Assembly: GCA_046723735.1 (NCBI GenBank)
Contig: JBKOVB010000065.1
Location: forward strand, 1-19,091
From: RYN-111 sp046723735
Lineage (GTDB): Bacteria > Actinomycetota > Actinomycetes > Mycobacteriales > SCTD01
DNA: 19,091 nucleotides
Reading direction: 5' to 3'
Each line of letters opens with the position of its first letter. Within the stretch, counting starts at the first letter, position 1. The notes below the pieces were generated by a model. That model was not told where the DNA came from. It worked only from the letters and a program-made list of their open reading frames with translations, and made no database searches. Shown piece after piece: positions 1 through 7,538 of the stretch. A program made the position numbers and the translations under genes.

Positions 1-672
1 GCTCGGGGCCGGGGCGGACACCACGGGGGCCGGCGCGGCGGGGGCGGCGGCGCGGGCGCCCTGGCCCTGGGCCGCGGCGTCGAGCACGTCCTGCTTGCGG
101 ATGCGGCCGCCGACACCGGTGCCCTGCAGCGTGGCGAGGTCGACGCCGTGCTCGGCGGCGAGCTTGCGGACCAGCGGCGTCACGTAGCCGCCTTCGCCGC
201 CGGCCGGCGCCGGAGCAGGCGCTGCAGCGGGAGCAGCCGCCGGAGCGGGAGCAGGTGCCGGAGCGGGAGCAGGTGCCGGAGCTGGAGCTGGAGCGGGCGC
301 CTCGACCACCGGTTCCGGCTCGGGGACCGCGGCCTGCACCGGTGCAGGCTCGGGTGCGGGCTCGGCCGCGGGCTCAGGGGCGGGCGCCGGGGCGGCCTCG
401 GCAGCAGGTGCGGGGGCCGCCGCGGGCGCCTCGCCGTCGGAGGAGATGACCGCGAGCTCCACGCCCACCTCGACGGTCTCGTCCTCCTGGACCTTGATGG
501 CGCTGAGCACGCCGGCCGCGGGGGACGGGATCTCGGTGTCGACCTTGTCGGTGGAGACCTCGAGCAGGGGCTCGTCGACCTCGACGTGCTCCCCCTCCTT
601 CTTGAGCCAGCGGGTGACGGTGCCCTCGGTGACGCTCTCGCCGAGGCGCGGCATGGTGACGGAGACGGCCAT
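1..672 (-). CDS. sucB: Dihydrolipoamide acyltransferase (E2), SucB/DlaT type, N-terminal part
   Basis: This is the N-terminal 224 residues of the E2 core enzyme of a 2-oxoacid dehydrogenase complex; the catalytic acyltransferase domain lies beyond the window edge. A single lipoyl domain spans about residues 4-80, with the lipoylated lysine at K43 in the motif STDKVDTEIPSPAAG. A long Ala/Pro/Glu linker follows (about 80-160), including an uninterrupted Ala-Pro alternation at 125-144. The E3-binding domain is at about 163-202 (VTPLVRKLAAEHGVDL, then GRIRKQDVL). The ATG at 672 gives the expected start just before the lipoyl domain; the upstream purine stretch AAAGAG is rather distant. The gene lies 41 bp downstream of lpdA and is probably cotranscribed with it, which fits E3 binding by this subunit. 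In mycobacteria and corynebacteria the SucB-annotated E2 serves pyruvate dehydrogenase, so the substrate (pyruvate or 2-oxoglutarate) is not settled here. Confidence 0.95.
   Translation of the reverse strand, partial: MAVSVTMPRLGESVTEGTVTRWLKKEGEHVEVDEPLLEVSTDKVDTEIPSPAAGVLSAIKVQEDETVEVGVELAVISSDGEAPAAAPAPAAEAAPAPAPEPAAEPAPEPAPVQAAVPEPEPVVEAPAPAPAPAPAPAPAPAPAPAAAPAAAPAPAPAGGEGGYVTPLVRKLAAEHGVDLATLQGTGVGGRIRKQDVLDAAAQGQGARAAAPAAPAPVVSAPAPS
255..326. repeat. Ala-Pro coding repeat in E2 linker
   Basis: Short tandem repeats here encode the alternating Ala-Pro linker of the E2 protein. An 18-bp unit with the core GGAGCGGGAGCAGGTGCC occurs twice in direct succession on the plus strand, followed by shorter degenerate copies. 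Such linkers are the mobile swinging arms between the lipoyl and E3-binding domains, and their repeat number often varies between strains. Confidence 0.6.
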
Positions 673-713
673 GGGGTCGCTGCTGCTCTTTCTGGTCGAG
701 GAGGAGGAGTGGG

Positions 714-2090
714 TCAGGAGTGAGAGTGGAGCGGCTTCCCGGCGAGCGCCAGGTGGGCCTCGCCGACCGCCTCCGACATGGTCGGGTGCGGGTGGATGAG
801 CTGGGCGACCTCGGCGGGCAGCGCCTCCCAGTTGGTGATGAGCTGCGCCTCGGCGATCAGCTCGCCGACGCGGTCGCCCACCATGTGCACGCCCAGCACC
901 GGGCCGTCCTTCTGCGCGATGACCTTCACGGCACCCGCCGTACCCAGGATCCTCGCCTTGCCGTTGCCGGCGAGGTCGTAGGTCGCCTCGACGACCTCGT
1001 AGCCGCGGTCAGCCGCCTGCTTCGAGGTGATGCCGACCGACGCGACCTCCGGGTGGGAGTAGGTGACGCGCGGGACGCCGTCGTAGTCGACGGGCGTCAC
1101 CGGCAGCCCGGCGATCCGCTCGGCGACGAGGATCCCCTCGGCGAAGCCGACGTGGGCGAGCTGCAGCGTGGGGATGAGGTCGCCCACCGCGCTGATGGTC
1201 GGGACCGAGGTCTGGCAGTAGGCGTCGACCTTGACGAAGCCGCGCTCCATCTCGACACCGACCTGCTCGTAGCCCAGGCCCTCCGACACCGGCCCACGGC
1301 CGACCGCGACGAGCAGCAGCTCGGCCTCGATGGCCTTGCCGCCCTCGAGGTTGACCCGCACACCGGTGGCGGTCCGCTCGACGTTGCTGAACCGGGCGCC
1401 GAGCTCCTGCTTGATGCCGCGCTTGCGGAAGGCCCGCTCCAGCAGCTTGGACGAGGACTCCTCCTCCAGCGGCACGAGGTGCGGCAGCGCCTCGACGATC
1501 GTCACGTCGGCGCCGAACGACGCCCAGACGGAGGCGAACTCGCACCCGATGGCACCCGCGCCGAGGATCACGGCGGAGGCGGGAACGCGGTCGAGCGTCA
1601 GCGCCTCGTCGGAGCTGATGACATGGGTGCCGTCCAGCTCCAGGCCGGGCAGGGTCTTGGGCACCGAGCCCGTAGCGAGCACGACGTGGCGCGCCTCGAT
1701 GCGCCGGTCGCCGACCTGCACGGCAGTGGCGGAGACCAGGCGTCCGTCGCCCGGCACGACCTCGATGCCGCGCGACTTGACCAGGCCCGTGAGGCCTTTG
1801 TAGAGGCCCTCGACGACCTTGTCCTTGTAGCTGTTGACGGCCGTGACGTCGATGCCGTCCAGCGTGCCCTTGATGCCGAACTGCCCGGCCTCGCGGATCA
1901 CGTCCGCCGTCTCGGCCGAGTGGAGCAGGGCCTTGGTGGGGATGCACCCGCGGTGCAGGCAGGTGCCGCCGACCTTGTCCTTCTCGACCAGCACGACCGA
2001 CAGCCCCAGCTCGCTGGCGCGCAGGGCCGCGGCATAGCCACCGCTCCCGCCGCCGAGGACGACCAGGTCGACGCTTCCCGGTTGGGTCAC
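714..2090 (-). CDS. lpdA: Dihydrolipoyl dehydrogenase (E3)
   Basis: E3 flavoprotein of 458 aa that reoxidises dihydrolipoamide with NAD+ for the 2-oxoacid dehydrogenase and glycine cleavage complexes. Visible motifs are the N-terminal FAD-binding GGGSGGYAAALRA (13-25), the redox disulfide C44/C49 in GGTCLHRGCIPTK, the NAD-binding GAGAIGCEFASVWASFGADV (177-196), the second FAD motif near SAVGDL, and the C-terminal dimer-interface catalytic dyad H435/E440 in HPHPTMSE. Length and motif order are normal for the family. The start is GTG at 2090, preceded 6 nt upstream by a clear AGGAG. It is first in a two-gene unit with the E2 gene. The second HisPro-type motif and CxxxxC spacing separate it from mycothione or glutathione reductases. 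Confidence 0.97.
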   Translation of the reverse strand: MTQPGSVDLVVLGGGSGGYAAALRASELGLSVVLVEKDKVGGTCLHRGCIPTKALLHSAETADVIREAGQFGIKGTLDGIDVTAVNSYKDKVVEGLYKGLTGLVKSRGIEVVPGDGRLVSATAVQVGDRRIEARHVVLATGSVPKTLPGLELDGTHVISSDEALTLDRVPASAVILGAGAIGCEFASVWASFGADVTIVEALPHLVPLEEESSSKLLERAFRKRGIKQELGARFSNVERTATGVRVNLEGGKAIEAELLLVAVGRGPVSEGLGYEQVGVEMERGFVKVDAYCQTSVPTISAVGDLIPTLQLAHVGFAEGILVAERIAGLPVTPVDYDGVPRVTYSHPEVASVGITSKQAADRGYEVVEATYDLAGNGKARILGTAGAVKVIAQKDGPVLGVHMVGDRVGELIAEAQLITNWEALPAEVAQLIHPHPTMSEAVGEAHLALAGKPLHSHS

Positions 2091-2193
2091 TGCTGCTCCT
2101 TGGATCGGTTTCCAGGCGGGTCACGCCTGTGTCTGGCATCCTTCCATCTGCGGATCTCACACCGCGACCAGCCCCTATGTGAAGGGAGCCACG

Positions 2194-2529
2194 GTGGGCC
2201 TGCGCGACCGACTGGGCCGCCGCGCGCGTCCCGGAGCCGTCCGTACGGCGGGTGACGCCGACATCGCGCACCTCGAGGCGTTCGCAGCCTCCCGCCGGGG
2301 CGTGGAGGGCTTCGTGGAGCCGCAGACCATCACGACGTCCACGACATTGGTGCTCGTGGCCGCCGACGGGGAGTGGTCCCGACGCCGCGTGGCCTCGCCC
2401 AGAGAAGCCTTCGAGCTCGGCCGCAGGCTCGGCATCCCGGTCTACGACGTAGCCGCCACGGGGTACCCGCAGCGGATGCGTGACTGGACGTCGGCCCGCA
2501 GAGCGGCAGGGGAGACGCGCTCCCTCTGA
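2194..2529 (+). CDS. Conserved actinobacterial protein of unknown function (111 aa)
   Basis: A small basic soluble protein with no signal peptide or membrane segment. The start was chosen at GTG 2194 because GGGAG lies 5 nt upstream (2184-2188); an earlier in-frame GTG at 2179 would place that Shine-Dalgarno inside the gene. The central part reads HLEAFAASRRGVEGFVEP, then TTLVLVAADGEWSRRRV, then a C-terminal IPVYDVAATGYPQRMRDW. I recognise this pattern as a family found widely next to lpd/pepA in actinobacteria, sometimes labelled oxidoreductase, but I see no cofactor-binding motif to support an enzymatic name. It is divergent from lpdA, with 103 bp between the starts, and is followed by a strong terminator. 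Function unknown. Confidence 0.85.
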   Translation: MGLRDRLGRRARPGAVRTAGDADIAHLEAFAASRRGVEGFVEPQTITTSTTLVLVAADGEWSRRRVASPREAFELGRRLGIPVYDVAATGYPQRMRDWTSARRAAGETRSL

Positions 2530-2598
2530 CTGTCGCAGGGAGGAACGCGGGCCTCACGTGACGCATTCCTCCCGCAGCCCTCCGGCGGCCCGGGCATG

Positions 2599-2640
2599 AC
2601 GAAGGGCCGGCTCCCCGGGGGATGGGGGCCGGCCCTTCGT
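2599..2640. terminator. Strong bidirectional hairpin terminator
   Basis: A perfect 13-bp inverted repeat (ACGAAGGGCCGGC at 2599-2611 and its complement at 2628-2640) extends inward by a G-T wobble and three C-G pairs, leaving an 8-nt loop. There is no long U-tract, which is usual for high-GC actinobacteria. It sits between convergent genes ending at 2529 (plus) and 2666 (minus), so it can end both transcripts. Confidence 0.85.
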
Positions 2641-2665
2641 GCTCAGGGCTGAGCGATGCTCAGGC

Positions 2666-3220
2666 TCAGTGGTGCTTCTTGCCGTGGCCGTGGCCGTGGG
2701 ACGAGGACTCCACGGCGTCGCCGCTGTCGTCCTGCCCCTGCTCGTCCTGGCTGTCCGCGGTCTCGGCCGGCTCAGGCGCCTCGGTCTCGGCCGCGTCCGC
2801 AGCCTCGGTGCTGTCCTCGGTGCCCGCCTGCTTGCCGCAGGAGGAGTGGGCGGCCTCGGAGACCGCCTTGCCGTGCTCGCGGCCCTTGAGCGTCTTGTCG
2901 TGGGCGACGGAGCTCACGTACTGGCCGTGGTTCGCGAGACCCGACGGGCACGGGACGGCGCTGGGCGACGTCGTCGGAGCGGCCTCCGTCGGGGTCGGCG
3001 TGGCCTCGGGGGTGGGGGTGTCGGTGGGCTCGGGGGTGGGGGTGTCCGTCGGGGACGCGGTCGGGGACGCGGTCGTGACCGGGGTCACGTCCTCCCCCGC
3101 GGCGGGCACGAAGCCCGTCGAGCCCGCGACGGCCGCCGTGCCACCGATGGCGGCGGCGGCGACGACGAGCCCGGCGAGCTTGGCCTTGGCGGCCGCGACG
3201 GAGAGGGCCTGCTCGAGCAA
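2666..3220 (-). CDS. Secreted or membrane-anchored low-complexity protein with His-rich tail
   Basis: A 184-aa protein started at TTG 3220, chosen because AGGAG lies 6 nt upstream and because the resulting N-terminus (residues 14-33, KLAGLVVAAAAIGGTAAVAG) forms a signal peptide or anchor. Residues 45-90 are a Thr/Pro/Glu/Ser-rich stalk with PTxTPEPTDTPTPE repeats. A small core at 91-130 contains two cysteines (C91, C128) that could pair, and a motif NHGQYVSSVAHD ... HGKAVSEAAHSSCGK that recurs in exported actinobacterial proteins as I remember them. Residues 131-173 are very acidic, and the C-terminus is SHGHGHGKKHH, a possible metal-binding tail. It lies 134 bp downstream of pepA and ends at the 2599-2640 terminator. 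Function unknown; cell-surface location is inferred. Confidence 0.85.
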   Translation of the reverse strand: MLEQALSVAAAKAKLAGLVVAAAAIGGTAAVAGSTGFVPAAGEDVTPVTTASPTASPTDTPTPEPTDTPTPEATPTPTEAAPTTSPSAVPCPSGLANHGQYVSSVAHDKTLKGREHGKAVSEAAHSSCGKQAGTEDSTEAADAAETEAPEPAETADSQDEQGQDDSGDAVESSSHGHGHGKKHH

Positions 3221-3354
3221 GGTGAACTCCTGATGAGGTCGATGAACGACGTACGAGGACGTCCCCCGTGTCCTCGGCTGCCCTACCCGCGCCGCTGGAG
3301 GGCCAACCGGGTGACTTCGCCGTTGTGACGCACGCCTCACCGTGCCACAGGCGG

Positions 3355-4851
3355 TCAGGCGGCGAGGTCCTCCAGCAGCTGCACCAAGGTGCGGACCGCC
3401 ATGCCGGTGCCGCCCGGTACCACGTAGCCGTAGGGGTCGCCTTCGTGCAGCGCGGGCCCGGCGATGTCGAGGTGGGCCCACTGCACGCCGTCGGCGACGA
3501 ACTCCCGGAGGAACAGGCCCGCGGTGAGCATCCCGCCCTCGCGGGGGCCGGTGTTGACCATGTCGGCGATCTCGGAGTCGAGCCCCTTGCGCAGGTCGTC
3601 CGGCAGCGGCATCGGCCACATCGCCTCGCCCGCCGTACCGGCTGCGGCGACGACCTGGTCGCGCAGCCCGTCCTCGCCCATGACGCCGGCGGTGCGCGCA
3701 CCCAGGGCCACGAGCTGCGCCCCGGTGAGCGTCGCCACGTCGAGCAGCACGTCCGGCGCGTCCTCGCAGGCCCGGGCCATCGCGTCGGCCAGGATGAGGC
3801 GACCCTCGGCGTCGGTGTTGTTGACCTCGATCTTCTTGCCGCCGCGCATCGTCAGCACGTCGGACGGCCGGATCGCCGTGCCCGACGGCATGTTCTCCGC
3901 CATCGGCACCCAGGCCTCGACGTTCACCTTCAGGCCCAGCTCCGCCGCGGCCGCCGTAGCCGCGACGACGGCGGCCGCCCCTCCCATGTCGGACTTCATG
4001 TGCTCCATGCCGGCGGCCGGCTTGATGGAGATGCCGCCCGAGTCGAAGGTGATGCCCTTGCCGACGAGGGCCACCGTCGTGCTCGCACCCTTGGGGCGGT
4101 ACGACAGGTGCACCAGCCGAGGGGGGTGCACCGAGCCCTGCCCGACGCCCAGGATCCCGCCGTACCGGCCCTTCTTCAGCGCCTTCTCGTCGAGCACCTC
4201 GGCGGTGATGCCCACCCGAGCTGCCTCGTCCGCCGCAGCCGCCGCGAGCTCGGCCGGGTGCAGGTCGGACGGCGGCGTGTTGACGAGGTCGCGGGCCAGC
4301 GCGACGCCGCGGCAGACCACCTCGGCGCGACGGGCGACGGCCTTGGCGTCGCGCCCGAGGGTCGTGACGACCGTGAGCTTCTCGACCGGGGTCTTGTGGT
4401 CGGCGAGCGTGGTGTGCCGGTACGACGTGAAGGCGTAGGCGCCGAGCAGGGCGCCCTCGCACACCGCGCGCAGGGACTCCTTGTCGGCGGTCGGGAGCGC
4501 CAGCACGACAGAGCCGGAGCCGGCGAGCGCACGCACGGCCGCACCGGTGGCGCGACGCAGCCGCTCGTGGTCGTAGGAGCGCGCCTGCTCACCCAGGCCG
4601 ACGGCGACGACGACAGGCGTGCGCAGGGCGCCGAGGGTCGCGAGACGCGTGACCTCCTCGGCCTTGCCGGTCGCGCCCAGGCTGCGCAGCGCGGGGAGCA
4701 GGTTCTTGCCGAAGGCGGTGGCGACCTGCTCCGAGCCGGGGGAGAGGACGAGCCCCTTCGGCCCCTTCGCGACGCCGATCACGAGCGCGTCGGCCCTGAC
4801 GTCAGGTGCCGCGGACGTCGTCGTGGTCAGGGTCGTCGCAGGGCTCGTCAC
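3355..4851 (-). CDS. pepA: Leucyl aminopeptidase, M17 family (cytosol aminopeptidase)
   Basis: A 498-aa M17 metallopeptidase that removes N-terminal residues from peptides in the cytoplasm, usually as a hexamer with two metal ions per subunit. The N-terminal regulatory domain (about 20-160) is divergent, as is normal. The catalytic domain shows all expected ligands: K265 and D270 in GKGITFDSGG, D288 in MKSDMGG, and D347/E349 with R351 in the family signature NNTDAEGRL. Length matches the family. The GTG start at 4851 has no clear Shine-Dalgarno but sits 8 nt after a TAGGGT box, suggesting a leaderless transcript. The neighbour downstream is the secreted His-tailed protein. Pep homologues occupy the same position in the syntenic mycobacterial block. 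Confidence 0.96.
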   Translation of the reverse strand: MTSPATTLTTTTSAAPDVRADALVIGVAKGPKGLVLSPGSEQVATAFGKNLLPALRSLGATGKAEEVTRLATLGALRTPVVVAVGLGEQARSYDHERLRRATGAAVRALAGSGSVVLALPTADKESLRAVCEGALLGAYAFTSYRHTTLADHKTPVEKLTVVTTLGRDAKAVARRAEVVCRGVALARDLVNTPPSDLHPAELAAAAADEAARVGITAEVLDEKALKKGRYGGILGVGQGSVHPPRLVHLSYRPKGASTTVALVGKGITFDSGGISIKPAAGMEHMKSDMGGAAAVVAATAAAAELGLKVNVEAWVPMAENMPSGTAIRPSDVLTMRGGKKIEVNNTDAEGRLILADAMARACEDAPDVLLDVATLTGAQLVALGARTAGVMGEDGLRDQVVAAAGTAGEAMWPMPLPDDLRKGLDSEIADMVNTGPREGGMLTAGLFLREFVADGVQWAHLDIAGPALHEGDPYGYVVPGGTGMAVRTLVQLLEDLAA

Positions 4852-4859
4852 GTCGCCAG

Positions 4860-4865
4860 ACCCTA
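4860..4865 (-). promoter_or_regulatory. -10 box of a likely leaderless pepA promoter
   Basis: TAGGGT on the minus strand, 8 nt before the pepA GTG, with no Shine-Dalgarno in between. No convincing -35 is visible. Confidence 0.5.
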
Positions 4866-4892
4866 CCCGCCGGACCGGTGTTACATGGCCTC

Positions 4893-5963
4893 ATGAGCGT
4901 CCAGGCCTGGGTCGAGGAGCGGGTGCCGTGCGACGTCGTGCACCTCGACTGCGCGGCGGCCGGACGGGTCTCGCAGGCAGTGCTCGCCGCCGAGACCGCG
5001 CACCTGCGGCACGAGGCGCAGGTCGGCGCCTACGTCGCCGAGGCCGAGGTGGACCTCGCTCCCGGGCGGGCCGCGCTGGGGGCGCTCGTCGGCCTGTCCG
5101 GCGACGACGTCTTCTTCGCCGAGGCGGCGTCGGCGGCGTACGCGCTGCTGCTGCGGCTGTGGCCCTTGGGGCGCGGGGCGCGGGTGGGCACGGTCCCCGG
5201 CGAGTACGGCGGGCACGCCCTGCTCCTCGAGCTGACGGCACGCGAGCGGGGCTGGGAGCTCGTGCAGCTGCCGGTGGACGACCTCGGACGCGTGGTGGGA
5301 GTGCCTGCAGGTCTGGACCTGGCGAGTCTGCCGCTCGTCCCCAGCCAGCGCGGCGTGCGGCAACCCGTGGAGGACGTGGTCGCGACCGGCGTCCCCGTCG
5401 TGCTCGACGTCGCCCAGGGCGCCGGCCAGACCGACGTGCCCCCCGGCGCGGCCGCGTACGTCGGCACCGGCCGCAAGTGGCTCTGCGGGCCGCGGGGCGT
5501 GGGCTTCGGAGCCGTCGCCCCGGCCTGGGCGGAGCAGCTCCCCGCGCCGCCGTCGTTGCGTCGCTACGAGGCGACCGGCACCAGCCGGTTCGACTCCGGT
5601 GACGCCCACGTCGCCGGGCGGGTGGGGCTCGCACACGCGGCCCGGACCTGGTCGCCGGCGCTGGTCCCGGTGGCGCAGAAGGGCGCGGCTGCGGCGCGGG
5701 TGCTGCTCGAGGGCGCGGGTGGCTGGGAGATCGTGGAGCCGGTCGACGAGCCGACCGGGCTGACCACGCTGCAGCACCCGACCGCTGACCCGTTCGCGAC
5801 GCGGGAAGCCCTGCGCGCACAGGGGTTCCTCGTGGGTGCGGTCCCGGTCGAGCGGGCCGCAGAGCTGGAGCGCCCGGTGCTGCGCGTCGCCTCGCCGCCG
5901 TGGGTGACCCCCGGGGACCTCGAGGGACTCGTGGCGGCACTCGACCGCCGTACGACGGCTTGA
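4893..5963 (+). CDS. Class V aminotransferase-fold PLP enzyme (EgtE-like)
   Basis: A 356-aa fold-type I PLP enzyme. The PLP-binding lysine is K195 in GTGRKWLCGPRGVGF, and the cofactor-contacting aspartate is D172 in VVLDVAQGAGQTD. The spacing fits the class V family, which includes cysteine desulfurases, isopenicillin-epimerase-like proteins and EgtE, the ergothioneine C-S lyase. The RKWLCGPRGVG motif is most like EgtE as I recall it, but no egtA-D genes are in the window, so substrate is open. ATG 4893 was chosen because it gives the normal N-terminus beginning just before the VHLDCAAAGR segment; upstream in-frame sequence overlaps the pepA promoter and start. There is no obvious Shine-Dalgarno. 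It is followed 28 bp later by gcvT on the same strand. Confidence 0.85.
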   Translation: MSVQAWVEERVPCDVVHLDCAAAGRVSQAVLAAETAHLRHEAQVGAYVAEAEVDLAPGRAALGALVGLSGDDVFFAEAASAAYALLLRLWPLGRGARVGTVPGEYGGHALLLELTARERGWELVQLPVDDLGRVVGVPAGLDLASLPLVPSQRGVRQPVEDVVATGVPVVLDVAQGAGQTDVPPGAAAYVGTGRKWLCGPRGVGFGAVAPAWAEQLPAPPSLRRYEATGTSRFDSGDAHVAGRVGLAHAARTWSPALVPVAQKGAAAARVLLEGAGGWEIVEPVDEPTGLTTLQHPTADPFATREALRAQGFLVGAVPVERAAELERPVLRVASPPWVTPGDLEGLVAALDRRTTA

Positions 5964-5977
5964 GCGGGCCGGCTCGG

Positions 5978-5983
5978 TAGTTT
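5978..5983 (+). promoter_or_regulatory. -10 box of a likely leaderless gcvT promoter
   Basis: TAGTTT lies 8 nt before the gcvT GTG in the 28-bp gap after the PLP enzyme gene, and no Shine-Dalgarno is present. This would let gcvT be transcribed separately from the upstream gene. Confidence 0.5.
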
Positions 5984-5991
5984 GCACGCTT

Positions 5992-7089
5992 GTGACCGAG
6001 CAGAACGCCCCTCTCAGCCGTAGCCCACTCCACGACCGGCACGTGGCCCTGGGCGCAAAGCTGGCCGACTTCGGCGGCTGGGAGATGCCGATCGAGTACC
6101 CCGGCGGGGGCGTGCTCAAGGAGCACGCGGCGGTGCGCGAGGCGGTGGGCGTCTTCGACGTCAGCCACTTGGGCAAGGGCGTCGTGCGCGGCCCCGGCGC
6201 GGCGGAGTTCGTCAACGCCCGGCTCACCAACGACCTGCGGCGCATCGGCCCGGGGCAGGCGCAGTACACGCTGTGCTGCGACCGCGCGACGGGCGGCGTG
6301 GTCGACGACCTCATCGCCTACCTGCGCAGCGACGACGAGGTCTTCCTCGTCCCGAACGCCGCGAACACCTCTGTCGTCGTGGGGCTGCTGGCCGCCGACG
6401 CGCCGGCTGAGCTCGAGGTCGAGGACCTGCACACCCGCTACGCGGTGCTGGCCGTGCAGGGGCCACGCAGCGCGGAGCTCGTCAGCCGCCTCGGGCTGCC
6501 CACGGACCTCGACTACATGACCTTCACCGAGGCCGAGGGCGTCATCGTCTGCCGCACCGGTTACACCGGCGAGCTCGGCTTCGAGCTTCTCCCGACGTCG
6601 GAGCAGGCCGGTGCGCTGTGGGACCGGCTGCTCGAGGCGGGTCAGGACCTCGGCGTGCTGCCCTGCGGGCTCGGCGCGCGCGACACGCTGCGGACCGAGA
6701 TGGGCTACCCGCTCCACGGGCAGGACCTCTCCCTGGACATCACGCCGGTGCAGGCTCGCGCCGGCTGGGCGGTCGGCTGGGACAAGCCGGCCTTCTGGGG
6801 GCGGGAGGCGCTGGTGGCCGAGAAGGCCGCCGGGCCGCGCCGGTCGCTGTGGGGCCTGCTCTCGCAGGACCGCGGCATCCCGCGCAGCCACATGCCCGTG
6901 CTCGTGGACGGCACGCAGGTCGGCGAGGTCACCAGCGGCACGTTCTCGCCGACGCTGCGCCAGGGCATCGGGCTGGCGCTGCTGGAGGCCGGCACGCAGG
7001 AGGGGGCAGAGGTGACCGTCGACGTCCGCGGCAGGACCAGCGTCATGAAGGTGGTGCGACCGCCGTTCGTGCCGAGCCACGTGCGGTGA
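5992..7089 (+). CDS. gcvT: Aminomethyltransferase, T-protein of the glycine cleavage system
   Basis: A 365-aa T-protein that transfers the methylene group from lipoyl-bound aminomethyl to tetrahydrofolate, releasing ammonia. Family features are the N-terminal LADFGGWEMPIEYP and FDVSHLGKG segments, the catalytic aspartate region GGVVDDLIAY (101-110), the YTGELGFELL motif, the folate-domain signature CGLGARDTLRTEMGYPLHG, and the C-terminal GEVTSGTFSPTL. Length is normal. The GTG start at 5992 is supported by the family N-terminus and a TAGTTT box 8 nt upstream. No glycine riboswitch fits in the 28-bp leader. Its stop codon overlaps the start of the next gene by four bases (GTGA), so the two are translationally coupled. 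The P and H proteins are not in the window. Confidence 0.97.
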   Translation: MTEQNAPLSRSPLHDRHVALGAKLADFGGWEMPIEYPGGGVLKEHAAVREAVGVFDVSHLGKGVVRGPGAAEFVNARLTNDLRRIGPGQAQYTLCCDRATGGVVDDLIAYLRSDDEVFLVPNAANTSVVVGLLAADAPAELEVEDLHTRYAVLAVQGPRSAELVSRLGLPTDLDYMTFTEAEGVIVCRTGYTGELGFELLPTSEQAGALWDRLLEAGQDLGVLPCGLGARDTLRTEMGYPLHGQDLSLDITPVQARAGWAVGWDKPAFWGREALVAEKAAGPRRSLWGLLSQDRGIPRSHMPVLVDGTQVGEVTSGTFSPTLRQGIGLALLEAGTQEGAEVTVDVRGRTSVMKVVRPPFVPSHVR

Positions 7090-7538
7090 CGCGCACCGTC
7101 CTGCTCATAGGGCTGCCCGGGTCAGGCGCGACCGCCGTCGGTTCCCTGCTGGCCTCGCGGCTGGGCACCCCGTTCCTCGACGACGACGCGCTGACCGAGC
7201 GCGCCGGCGGCAGCACGCAGGCGCTCACCCTGCTGCTCGGCATGCAGCAAGGGCTCGTCGCCGCCGTTCCGGACGACGTCATCGACGACGAGGACGGCCG
7301 CGCGCGGCTCGGCAGCACGGACGCGCACGTGGTCTGGCTGCGGTGCAGCATCCCCGTGCTGGCCCGGCGCCTGGCAGCGAAGTGGGGGCCGGACGCGGCC
7401 ACCACGCTGCGCAAGCTCAACGCCGACCGGGCGGGCCGCTACGAGCAGGTCGCGGACCAGGTGATCGACACGGACGCGCAGCCCGCAGGGGCCGTCGCAA
7501 AGATGATCATGGCCGTGGTGGTGGAGCGGCAGGACTAG
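7086..7538 (+). CDS. Degenerate shikimate-kinase-like P-loop protein
   Basis: A 150-aa protein starting at GTG 7086, which overlaps the gcvT stop as GTGA. The fold signature resembles shikimate/gluconate kinases: beta1 plus P-loop (VLLIGLPGSGATAVG, 5-19), a LDDDALTERAGG segment (31-42) like the shikimate kinase DxD helix, VVWLRCSIPVLARRL (82-96), and the C-terminal DRAGRYEQVADQVIDTD (114-130), which resembles the shikimate kinase R-x-x-x-Y-x-x-VAD-x-x-IDT ending. The Walker A lysine is replaced by alanine (A15), the substrate-binding GGG motif is absent, and the protein is shorter than the usual 165-175 aa. It is therefore probably not an active kinase; binding of a nucleotide or a regulatory role linked to GcvT is possible but unproven. 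Its TAG shares the tetranucleotide CTAG with the convergent cobS stop. Confidence 0.8.
   Translation: MTRTVLLIGLPGSGATAVGSLLASRLGTPFLDDDALTERAGGSTQALTLLLGMQQGLVAAVPDDVIDDEDGRARLGSTDAHVVWLRCSIPVLARRLAAKWGPDAATTLRKLNADRAGRYEQVADQVIDTDAQPAGAVAKMIMAVVVERQD

Noticed and set aside
2179..2193. Earlier GTG start for the 111-aa protein
   Set aside because: The Shine-Dalgarno GGGAG lies between this GTG and the one at 2194, so the later start fits better.
720..2255. Long open frame on the plus strand opposite lpdA
   Set aside because: Translation is Arg/Asp/Gly/Leu-rich without motifs, and it is fully antisense to a well-supported gene; typical high-GC artefact. The same applies to the long plus-strand frame over pepA (3268-4896) and the minus frames over gcvT and the PLP enzyme.
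3241..3340. Small inverted repeat GAGGAC/GTCCTC upstream of the His-tailed protein gene
   Set aside because: Arms of only 6 bp with a 9-nt loop are expected by chance in such GC-rich DNA.
4806..4892. N-terminal extension of the PLP enzyme back into the pepA start
   Set aside because: The extension is low-complexity, overlaps the pepA coding start and promoter, and the family N-terminus begins near ATG 4893.
5964..5991. Glycine riboswitch upstream of gcvT
   Set aside because: Only 28 bp separate the genes; a glycine aptamer needs much more, and a leaderless start is likelier.
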